Below are positions 1-5,188 of a DNA stretch of 5,188 nt, in pieces (position 1 is the first letter of the stretch; each line of letters opens with the position of its first letter). The position numbers were made by a program, and so were the translations under genes. Source of the DNA: Bacillota bacterium (lineage in GTDB: Bacteria > Bacillota > Clostridia > Oscillospirales > Oscillospiraceae). The DNA is taken from NCBI GenBank assembly GCA_029268085.1, contig JAJUHD010000168.1, forward strand, positions 1-5,188, written 5' to 3'. The notes beneath the pieces were generated by a model, which was not told the origin of the DNA, did no database searches, and saw only the letters and a list, made by a program, of their open reading frames with translations.

Positions 1-92
1 CTCTGGATGACGACCTTCAGCAGCGGCAGAGCGGAATTAAAAAATATCCGTGCGGCGTAAAGATCGTCCTGTGTGATACTGACGTCCCTCAT
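1..92 (-). CDS. Start of an unidentified gene, possibly another SCP2-like protein (3' end outside window)
   Basis: Only the first 30 codons are visible, from the ATG at 92..90 to the left edge. The protein begins MRDVSITQDDLYAARIFFNS and continues with a hydrophobic helix (ALPLLKVVIQ). The ATG lies 2 bp after the TGA of the transketolase C-terminal gene, with a GAGGTG ribosome binding site 5 bp upstream, so it is a genuine last-visible gene of the same operon and probably translationally coupled. The product cannot be identified from 30 residues. The pattern of charged residues, then Ala-Arg-x-Phe-Phe, then a Leu-rich helix resembles the linker segment of the two-unit SCP2 protein at the head of the operon (its residues 122-145), so a second SCP2-like protein is possible. 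That is inference from a short resemblance only. Confidence 0.6.
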   Translation of the reverse strand, partial: MRDVSITQDDLYAARIFFNSALPLLKVVIQ

Positions 93-94
93 AG

Positions 95-1165
95 TCACAC
101 CTCGTCAGTCCAGTCGATCTCCGCCTCAAAGTTACGGTCGTCAAACTTCAAGGCCTTGGCGGTTTTACCGTCTGCAGAAATCTCCACAATGTGGGCGCGT
201 TTCATCATATCGACCGCTGTCCTGACGATGCCGTCAGTATCGATCCCGTTTATATGCATAAGATCCTCGTGGAAGCCGATGGCGCTGAAGCAGTCGTTCA
301 GTCCGAGCTTTTTAAACGCACAGGCGCGTCCGCTCTCAAGCACGACCTCGCCGACCGCTGTTCCGAGTCCGCCGAGAATCGTGTGATCCTCGACCGTAAT
401 GATGCGGCGGGTCTCCTCCGCAGCCTTTAGGATTATTTCCCTGTCGATAGGCTTTATGGTGTGAAGATTAATAACCCTTGCGCCGATGCCGTAATCGTGC
501 TCCAGAATCCGGGCGGCCTGAATAGCCTGAAATACACAGCAGCCGTTTGCGATTATAGTCAAGTCAGTGCCTTCGTACATGATTTTTCCCTTGCCGAACT
601 CAAAGCCGTAGTCCTCATTTTCGTACACCGTCATATCAAAGCCGCGGTTTATGCGGATGTATACGGGGCCGTCCATTGCGGCTGCGGCGCGAACGGCGTT
701 TGCGGTCTCATGTCCGTCCGCCGGTACGATGACTTTGAGGTTGGCAATTGACCGAACCACTGCGATATCTTCGATTGCGTGATGCGTGCTTCCCGCCTGA
801 CCGTAGGACGTACCGCTGTGGGAACCGAGTATTTTAACGTTCGCGTTTTGATAGCAGATATCTGTGTGCAGCTGATCGGTAGCCCTCATGCTTGCGAAAA
901 CGGAAAAGGTGCTGATGAAGGGGATAAGCCCCGCCTTTGCCATGCCCGCCGCTATACCGAAAAGATTCTGTTCGGCTATGCCGACGTTAAAAAAGCGCTC
1001 GGGAAATTTTTCTTTGAAGTCCCCGATTCTCGTGGATCCGGCGAGGTCGGCCGTGAGAGCGACGATTCTTCTGTCCTTCTCGCCCAGCTCGCATAGTGTT
1101 TTACCGTAGATTTCGGCGGTTGCCAGCTTCTTTGAGTCAACGACAGTATAGTTCATTCCACCCAT
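95..1165 (-). CDS. Transketolase, C-terminal subunit (split transketolase, pyrimidine-binding half)
   Basis: A 356-residue protein forming the second half of a two-subunit transketolase, which transfers a two-carbon ketol unit between a ketose and an aldehyde using thiamine diphosphate; cytoplasmic. The pyrimidine-binding domain covers about residues 10-180, with the catalytic glutamate in GIAEQN (E65), H116, and the THH motif (H128). The C-terminal transketolase domain follows at about 195-320. Spacing matches yeast transketolase well: E65 to H116 is 51 residues as for E418 to H469, and R174 sits near the R528 position. Two usual substrate contacts are changed: A17 at the Arg359 position (most split enzymes read TREAYG there, this one TAEIYG) and A124 at the Asp477 position (usual EDG, here QAG). 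About 33 extra residues follow the usual end. ATG 1165 is preferred to the ATG three codons later because AAGGAGG lies 8 bp before it. Class is certain; the substrate is not known. Confidence 0.93.
   Translation of the reverse strand: MGGMNYTVVDSKKLATAEIYGKTLCELGEKDRRIVALTADLAGSTRIGDFKEKFPERFFNVGIAEQNLFGIAAGMAKAGLIPFISTFSVFASMRATDQLHTDICYQNANVKILGSHSGTSYGQAGSTHHAIEDIAVVRSIANLKVIVPADGHETANAVRAAAAMDGPVYIRINRGFDMTVYENEDYGFEFGKGKIMYEGTDLTIIANGCCVFQAIQAARILEHDYGIGARVINLHTIKPIDREIILKAAEETRRIITVEDHTILGGLGTAVGEVVLESGRACAFKKLGLNDCFSAIGFHEDLMHINGIDTDGIVRTAVDMMKRAHIVEISADGKTAKALKFDDRNFEAEIDWTDEV
98..103 (-). promoter_or_regulatory. Ribosome binding site of the left-edge gene
   Basis: GAGGTG on the minus strand, 5 bp before the ATG at 92..90. 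It lies inside the last codons of the transketolase C-terminal gene, directly before that gene's TGA stop. It supports the otherwise very short left-edge reading frame as a real gene. Confidence 0.6.
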
Positions 1166-1168
1166 GCC

Positions 1169-2035
1169 TTATGCCTCCTTTTCTACTCTGGCGAGACGCT
1201 TTGCTTCGTAATCGAGCAGTTCTTTCTTTGCCAGTTCATATTTTTCCGCGTCCATTGCTCCGTAATGCCACTTGTGATCGCCTGCCATAAAGCTTATGCC
1301 TTCGCCCTTTAGCGTATCAAGGATCAGGCATGCGGGTTTATCTTTAACGCGCATGGCCTTTTCCATGGCGTCGGAGAGCTTTAAGAGATGGTGCCCGTCC
1401 GCCTCGATGACTTCGAAGCCGAAGGCTCGCCACTTATCCGCAAAAGGCTCCAGCTTCATAACATCCTCGGTATTTCCGTCTATCATGAACTTGTTGCGGT
1501 CAACCACTGTTATAAGATTCGTCGCGTTAAAGTTTGCGGTCGCCATCGCGGCTTCCCAGACGCTGCCCTCGTCGCATTCGCCGTCGCCCAGAAGCACCCA
1601 TGTCCTGTAGCTTTTTCCCGTAACGCGGGCCGCAAGCGCCATGCCCAGCGCGAGCGCGCTGCCGTGACCCAGTGAGCCTGTGGACGCCTCAAGCCCCTTC
1701 ACCTTGCGGCAGTCGAGATGTACGCCAAGCTTGCTGCCGGTGAGATTGAAGGTTTTGAGCTCCTCCCTGTCAAGAAGGCCCAGCTCCGAAAAAAGCGCGG
1801 CTATCGCGACGCCGATGTGTCCCTTGCTGACGATGCAGCGGTCACGGTTTTCGTCCTCGCAGTTCTTTGGGTCGAAGTTGAGGTACTTGAAATACAGAAG
1901 CGTCAGGAAGTCAATTGCGCTCAGGCTTCCGCCCATATGAGCGCCTCCCGCCCAGTTACAGGTGTCAAGAGTGAGATTGCGTATAGCCGATGCCTTCTTT
2001 TCCATCTCGATCCATTCGGTTTTTGTCAATGCCAT
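1169..2035 (-). CDS. Transketolase, N-terminal subunit (split transketolase, diphosphate-binding half)
   Basis: A 288-residue protein, the usual length for the separate N-terminal half of transketolase. It binds the diphosphate and Mg2+ of thiamine diphosphate, and forms the active site together with the C-terminal subunit encoded 3 bp downstream. The metal/ThDP motif starts at GDGE (D151) and ends at DRN (N181); the 30-residue spacing equals that of D157 and N187 in yeast transketolase. Active-site histidines are present in AHMGGSLS (H33), SKGH (H73) and GVHLD (H106). The usual LGQG reads LGHG here (H124). A KWHYG segment near residue 256 replaces the KWHG common near the end of this domain. 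The ATG at 2035 has AGGAGG 8 bp upstream. The pairing and order are standard for split transketolases; the substrate is not evident from this half. Confidence 0.95.
   Translation of the reverse strand: MALTKTEWIEMEKKASAIRNLTLDTCNWAGGAHMGGSLSAIDFLTLLYFKYLNFDPKNCEDENRDRCIVSKGHIGVAIAALFSELGLLDREELKTFNLTGSKLGVHLDCRKVKGLEASTGSLGHGSALALGMALAARVTGKSYRTWVLLGDGECDEGSVWEAAMATANFNATNLITVVDRNKFMIDGNTEDVMKLEPFADKWRAFGFEVIEADGHHLLKLSDAMEKAMRVKDKPACLILDTLKGEGISFMAGDHKWHYGAMDAEKYELAKKELLDYEAKRLARVEKEA
1174..1180 (-). promoter_or_regulatory. Ribosome binding site of the transketolase C-terminal gene
   Basis: AAGGAGG on the minus strand, 8 bp before the ATG at 1165..1163. It is formed by the last sense codons (Glu-Lys-Glu-Ala) of the transketolase N-terminal gene. 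It decides between two in-frame ATGs, since the second would be 17 bp away. Confidence 0.85.
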
Positions 2036-2043
2036 AGAAGCTT

Positions 2044-2050
2044 CCTCCTA
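2044..2050 (-). promoter_or_regulatory. TAGGAGG: aminotransferase stop codon overlapping the ribosome binding site of transketolase N
   Basis: On the minus strand TAGGAGG spans 2050..2044. Its TAG is the stop codon of the aminotransferase, and AGGAGG is the ribosome binding site 8 bp before the ATG at 2035. A ribosome ending on the upstream gene covers the initiation site of the next, which suggests translational coupling. Confidence 0.85.
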
Positions 2051-3310
2051 TCTTCTATAGATTTCAGGGTGGTTTTTGACGAGCACCTTAAACGCTTCAT
2101 CCGCGACCTCAGCGGTGTAATTTATATCCTCGTCGCTGAGAGCGAGATTTGTGAAATGATTGTGGTGGTTCGTCAAAAAAATGCCGCGCTTGACCATTTC
2201 GGCTATCCACTCCTGATGAAGCAGCAGACTGTCATCGTCCTTGATAATCATATAGAACATGCAGGGTTCGCCGGTTATGTTGAGCTTGACTCCGTTTTCC
2301 TTTGCGGCCTTGGCTATACCCGCACAGACCTTGCGGCCAAGCTCAAGGTGTTTCGCACCGCCTCCAAGCTTTTTCATCTTGTTGATGCAGGCGATGCCGG
2401 CGGCAAACGGAACCGCGCTCATCCAGTAGCTGCCCGTATAGGTGATTGACGAAACGACCGGTTTGAGGAAGTCCTTGCCGCAGAGGGCGGACACGTTGTA
2501 GCCGTTCGCAATGCCCTTGCACAGGCAGAGAAGGTCCGCTTCAAAGCCGTAATAATGGTCGCTCCCGGCAATATCAAGGCGGAAGCCGCAGCGAACGTCG
2601 TCAATGATGAGAATGATGCCGTTGTCTGTGCAAAGCTTGCGCACCGCCTGCCAGTAGCCGTCTGCGGGCAGAATGTTATCCAAAAAGTTTCCGTGCATAT
2701 AGGGCGTTCCTATAAAGCAGGCGATGTCGTCCTTATTCTCCTCAATGACCTTTTTCAGACCCTCAATGTCGTTGAAGTCGACCAAAAGGTTGTGCTCGAC
2801 TTCGCCCTTCAGCACCCATGGAGCGTCGGCGCGCTGCGTCCATTGATGTACGCCGTGATAATAACCCTTAACCATGATGATCTTCTTTTTTCCTGTCGCC
2901 GCCCTCGCCGTCAGCACGGCGAGCGTCGTAACGTCTCCGCCGTTTTTTGCAAAGAAAACCCAGTCCGCCATTTTGACCGTGTCCGTAAGAAGCTCGGCAA
3001 ACTCGACCATTTTATAAGAGGGAGTGGTCGTGCAGTTGCCCAGCTCCATCTGCGCTCTCGCGGCTGCGTCGACATCCTCGTCACAGTAGCCGAGGATGTT
3101 GGGGCCGTAAGCGCACATATAGTCGATAAACCGGTTTCCGTCCAGATCCCAGAAATAGGCGCCCTTTGCATGGTCACAGAATTTAGGATAAGCGCTGATC
3201 GGGATAAAGCAGCCTTCCGCGGGTCCCAGATGTCCATAGACGCCTGCGGGAATTACCTTTGCGGCTCTTTGCAGCATTTCGTCATTTTTTTGATAGGTAT
3301 ATGTATTCAT
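2048..3310 (-). CDS. Class III PLP-dependent aminotransferase, glutamate-1-semialdehyde aminomutase superfamily
   Basis: A 420-residue fold-type I PLP enzyme, probably moving an amino group between an amine or amino acid and an aldehyde or ketone. The fold is complete: N-terminal region ending in DLDGNRFIDY (about 55-64), a phosphate-cup loop at KNGGDVT (122-128), YYHG (150-153), the pyridine-contacting aspartate in IIDDVRCGFR (D237), the Schiff-base lysine in LCKGIANGY (K265), and a TYTGSYW segment (T292) at the subunit interface. D237 to K265 is 28 residues, as for D245 and K273 in Synechococcus aminomutase. It is unlikely to be HemL itself: the NSGTEA loop reads KNGGDV, and the C-terminal region where HemL has its conserved FEA (Glu406) reads NHHNHF (381-386). 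No tetrapyrrole genes adjoin. The start is fixed by AGGAGG 9 bp before the ATG. Its setting between a lipid-binding protein and a transketolase suggests it acts on a transketolase product or precursor. The substrate is unknown. Confidence 0.93.
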   Translation of the reverse strand: MNTYTYQKNDEMLQRAAKVIPAGVYGHLGPAEGCFIPISAYPKFCDHAKGAYFWDLDGNRFIDYMCAYGPNILGYCDEDVDAAARAQMELGNCTTTPSYKMVEFAELLTDTVKMADWVFFAKNGGDVTTLAVLTARAATGKKKIIMVKGYYHGVHQWTQRADAPWVLKGEVEHNLLVDFNDIEGLKKVIEENKDDIACFIGTPYMHGNFLDNILPADGYWQAVRKLCTDNGIILIIDDVRCGFRLDIAGSDHYYGFEADLLCLCKGIANGYNVSALCGKDFLKPVVSSITYTGSYWMSAVPFAAGIACINKMKKLGGGAKHLELGRKVCAGIAKAAKENGVKLNITGEPCMFYMIIKDDDSLLLHQEWIAEMVKRGIFLTNHHNHFTNLALSDEDINYTAEVADEAFKVLVKNHPEIYRR

Positions 3311-3319
3311 AGCAACTTT

Positions 3320-3326
3320 CCTCCTA
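3320..3326 (-). promoter_or_regulatory. TAGGAGG: SCP2 stop codon overlapping the ribosome binding site of the aminotransferase
   Basis: On the minus strand TAGGAGG spans 3326..3320. Its TAG ends the SCP2-like gene, and AGGAGG lies 9 bp before the aminotransferase ATG at 3310. This is the same stop/ribosome-binding-site overlap as at the next junction downstream. Confidence 0.85.
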
Positions 3327-4079
3327 TGCGAGATATGTTCCGACGCGGCCCAGAACTCTGTTGAGGTTATCGATCATGGGAATATATCCCTTCATAACGA
3401 TTTTTCCGGCTGCAAGTGCGCTCATTGCTTCGGTTGTACCGTCGAAGAGTCCCCGCGCGGTGTCAAAGTCCGCGAAAATCATATAGGCCCGGGGTTTCGC
3501 CGCCTTGCGGTTATAGGTAGTCATATGCCCGCCATTTACGACGATCTCGGCACCGGGGCCGCCGGCAATCTCCATTGCTATCGAGCCGTCGGGTATTTTC
3601 GAAGCGCTCAGTTTCCCAAGCTCATCGTTATTGCCGATAGCGGAAAGCGCGTTTGCTACAAGGTAAAACATCAGAGTTGTGCTTTTTTCAAAAAACGCCC
3701 TGTTCTTCAACGACTTTTCGTCCGCACGCAGATACTTGTTCAAAAGGTCTGTGAGCTTTGTAAAGTCGTTCATAAGGAATTTGAGCTTCGTAAAGCCTCC
3801 GTAAGGGGTAGGGTTCTTTTTTCCGTCCACCATAAGGTTGAACGCTTCGGGAGACGCCAGCTTGAGCTTGATCTGGCCGCCCAGCCCCTCCTTCATGGTA
3901 CATTTTCCGTTTGAAAATGACAGAGTAGCCTTAGGTCCGCCGCCAACGTTAAAGCTGATGGATACCGGCTTTGCGGGAGATGCCAGCTTTTTCGCCTCGT
4001 CGTCCAGCTCGCACAGGACTTCCAGGTCCTTGAGTACGGCAAACATGTTGACATATGCCAGTGCGTCTTGGTTTTTCAC
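3324..4079 (-). CDS. Protein with two tandem SCP2-like (sterol-carrier) lipid-binding units
   Basis: A 251-residue protein without signal peptide or clear membrane segment, so probably cytoplasmic. Two stretches follow the SCP2 pattern of beta strands, a Gly-Gly-Pro turn, an Asn-Gly turn, a strand ending in Ala/Ser-x-x-x-Phe, then a gated helix and a final Leu-rich helix. Unit 1 is about 38-117 (GGGPKA, SNGK, LKLASPEAF, DLLNKYL). Unit 2 is about 165-250 (AGGPGAE, VNGGH, MIFADFDTARGLFDG, ALAAGKIVMKG, LNRVLGRVG). Unit 2 has the better canonical GKIxxxG motif. A helical linker (about 120-160) joins them. SCP2 domains bind fatty acyl chains, acyl-CoAs or sterols in a hydrophobic tunnel, so this may present a hydrophobic substrate to the enzymes that follow. 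The GTG start at 4079 is chosen because TAAGGAGG lies 7 bp upstream and the first internal ATG, at residue 12, has no such site. Family assignment is by motif and is moderately sure. Confidence 0.8.
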   Translation of the reverse strand: MKNQDALAYVNMFAVLKDLEVLCELDDEAKKLASPAKPVSISFNVGGGPKATLSFSNGKCTMKEGLGGQIKLKLASPEAFNLMVDGKKNPTPYGGFTKLKFLMNDFTKLTDLLNKYLRADEKSLKNRAFFEKSTTLMFYLVANALSAIGNNDELGKLSASKIPDGSIAMEIAGGPGAEIVVNGGHMTTYNRKAAKPRAYMIFADFDTARGLFDGTTEAMSALAAGKIVMKGYIPMIDNLNRVLGRVGTYLA

Positions 4080-4110
4080 GCTGTTTCCTCCTTATTTTCT
4101 CTCACTTATT
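4080..4110 (-). other. Short AT-rich spacer between the regulator and the SCP2-like gene
   Basis: The 31 bp between the regulator's TAA and the GTG of the next gene carry that gene's ribosome binding site. The octamer AAAATAAG (minus strand) occurs at 4098..4091 and again at 4112..4105; the second copy overlaps the regulator's stop codon by two bases. No hairpin with a T-run and no paired -35/-10 boxes are seen, so read-through from the regulator gene is the simplest view. Confidence 0.5.
4087..4094 (-). promoter_or_regulatory. Ribosome binding site deciding a GTG start for the SCP2-like gene
   Basis: TAAGGAGG on the minus strand, a full match to the anti-Shine-Dalgarno complement, 7 bp before the GTG at 4079..4077. 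It supports the rarer GTG start over downstream ATG candidates. Confidence 0.85.
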
Positions 4111-5188
4111 TTAACCCTGCAGTTTTTCCATGAGCTGCAGGACTGCTTCCGTAAACGCGCTGTCGGCGGTGTTGCCAACGAACTCCGTTCTTGCCTTCAA
4201 CGGCTCGCAGCCGAATTCCTCGGGAGCGAATGTCATCCAGCCAAGCCTGAGCGCATCGCGCACCATGTCGGTTTGCGCACAGCCTGTTCTGGGAGCAGGC
4301 TCCTTGAAATATCTGCCGGCTTTTACCAGAACAGACAGCATATTTGCAAGACCCGTCCCGCCTAGGCGGAGCATTTCGCCGTATGCCGCAAACATCTTGT
4401 CGGATGTTTCCTGTCCCGCAAGCGCTTTTTCAAGTTTTTTAGCCGTTTCGGCATATGAGAGCGCCCTCAGTATCTCTGAAATTCCCTTGCCGAAGGCATC
4501 AAGCCGCGGCAGCAGCTTTTCCGTCTTCGCAATATACTCGGCGCCCAGCGACGCGTTCATTGCATAGCGCTTCATGCCGATAAAGCTATCCAGTGTTTCG
4601 TCGGATACGTTTATGATATTCATAATGTCCTCTGTGTTGAGGGCTTTTGCTAGGATGCTTTCCCGGACAAGGCTCTCTATGTCTTTCTTCGTCGATTCTC
4701 TAAGATGGGATTCATACATTAAAAAGGTTTTTATCGTCTGTTCAAGCGGTATGCCCGCCGACATGCGCATTTTTACGAGCTTCATAAGGCGGCAGTCCCC
4801 GCGGGTACACATACGGTTGTGGCCTATAATTACAGGAACGATAAGTCCCGCGCGTATAAGCGCTTCCGCTTCGCGCGGCTTAAGCTTCGCCTCTTTTGCG
4901 GCTTCTGCAACCGGCATCCGTTCATAGTAGTCGGATTTATCACCCTTATTTATCGTATCGAGAAGCTCCATCTCCGCTGCGCCTGCGGCTTTATTCCTGA
5001 GCATATGCTTTATAACGGCAAGCGGGTAGTATTTCTCGCTCTGCAGTGTTTTTATGAGCTTTACGCGTTCCACGCTTTCAGGGGCGTAATACGCCATGTT
5101 TTTCCCTGTTTTGCAGGCGGCCTCGACAAGTCCTTCCTTGACGTAATACTTGACTGTCGAAACGCTTTCGCCGGCTGCCGCGGCAACC
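4111..5188 (-). CDS. MerR-family transcriptional regulator with a second MerR-like DNA-binding unit (5' end outside window)
   Basis: A regulator of at least 358 visible residues (numbered here from the first complete codon at the right edge). The ATG at 5097 is not the start: the frame stays open to the edge, and the preceding 30 codons encode the recognition part of a MerR helix-turn-helix (GESVSTVKYYVKEGLV). The first unit continues to about residue 65 (AYYAPESVERVKLIKTLQ, then a KHMLRN helix). A second MerR-like unit follows at about 91-156: VAEAAKEAKLKPREAEALIR, AGLIVP, then RGDCRLMKLVKMRMSAG and PLEQTIKTF. Two cysteines (C127, C132) lie in its wing region. Residues about 160-358 are mostly helical, with no recognised effector domain. 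Being 31 bp upstream on the same strand, it probably controls this operon and is cotranscribed with it; the ligand is unknown. MerR membership is well supported, the second unit is by pattern. Confidence 0.85.
   Translation of the reverse strand, partial: VAAAAGESVSTVKYYVKEGLVEAACKTGKNMAYYAPESVERVKLIKTLQSEKYYPLAVIKHMLRNKAAGAAEMELLDTINKGDKSDYYERMPVAEAAKEAKLKPREAEALIRAGLIVPVIIGHNRMCTRGDCRLMKLVKMRMSAGIPLEQTIKTFLMYESHLRESTKKDIESLVRESILAKALNTEDIMNIINVSDETLDSFIGMKRYAMNASLGAEYIAKTEKLLPRLDAFGKGISEILRALSYAETAKKLEKALAGQETSDKMFAAYGEMLRLGGTGLANMLSVLVKAGRYFKEPAPRTGCAQTDMVRDALRLGWMTFAPEEFGCEPLKARTEFVGNTADSAFTEAVLQLMEKLQG

Noticed and set aside
95..2035. Calling the thiamine-diphosphate pair a deoxyxylulose-5-phosphate synthase or a dehydrogenase E1
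   Set aside because: The N half has transketolase signatures (AHMGGSLS, SKGH, GDGE to DRN spacing) and the C half has the transketolase-type GIAEQN, H116 and THH spacing.
1718..2449. Plus-strand open frame of 243 codons across the transketolase N/aminotransferase junction
   Set aside because: It lies antisense to two well-supported genes, shows no recognisable domain, and is a usual by-product of high GC at third codon positions.
2048..3310. Calling the aminotransferase hemL (glutamate-1-semialdehyde aminomutase)
   Set aside because: Key loops differ from HemL and no tetrapyrrole gene is nearby.
2555..3364. Plus-strand open frame of 269 codons opposite the aminotransferase
   Set aside because: It is antisense to a full-length PLP enzyme with all its motifs, and its translation shows no family pattern.
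4116..4141. Inverted repeat CCTGCAG/CTGCAGG near the end of the regulator, as a terminator or attenuator
   Set aside because: The stem is only 7 bp with a 12-base loop and no T-run follows. It encodes two Leu-Gln pairs, and CTGCAG is itself a palindrome, so it is probably coincidental.
4111..5097. Regulator starting at the ATG at 5097
   Set aside because: The frame is open to the window edge, and the 30 codons before that ATG encode the first MerR recognition helices, so the ATG is internal.

Overview
The window is one stretch of minus-strand genes with almost no intergenic DNA. Reading in the direction of transcription (right to left), it holds: a regulator with two MerR-type helix-turn-helix units (5' end off the window), a protein made of two SCP2-like (sterol-carrier) lipid-binding units, a class III PLP aminotransferase of the glutamate-1-semialdehyde aminomutase superfamily, the N-terminal and C-terminal halves of a split transketolase, and the first 30 codons of a further gene that runs off the left edge. 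No RNA gene, mobile element, CRISPR array, terminator or clear promoter was found.

The organism is most likely an anaerobic Firmicute of the Clostridia (Oscillospiraceae-like), judged from strong AGGAGG-type ribosome binding sites before every gene whose start is visible, moderate-to-high GC, a split transketolase and tight operon packing. This is inference from style, not a marker gene.

The layout implies one transcription unit. The regulator ends 31 bp before the SCP2 gene, and later junctions are 2 to 12 bp. At two junctions (SCP2/aminotransferase and aminotransferase/transketolase N) the upstream TAG stop is itself the first part of the TAGGAGG ribosome binding site, which suggests translational coupling.

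The most interesting reading combines the products. The transketolase keeps its thiamine-diphosphate and catalytic residues. By position, however, it has Ala where yeast transketolase has Arg359 (phosphate contact) and Ala where it has Asp477 (hydroxyl contact and enantioselectivity determinant). Together with a lipid-binding protein, this suggests an acceptor aldehyde that is neither phosphorylated nor alpha-hydroxylated, perhaps aliphatic. Transketolase plus an aminotransferase would give (or break down) a 2-amino-1,3-diol, the head-group chemistry of a sphingoid base. This is a hypothesis. A small-molecule route, for example sulfoacetaldehyde/taurine-type chemistry, is the main alternative.
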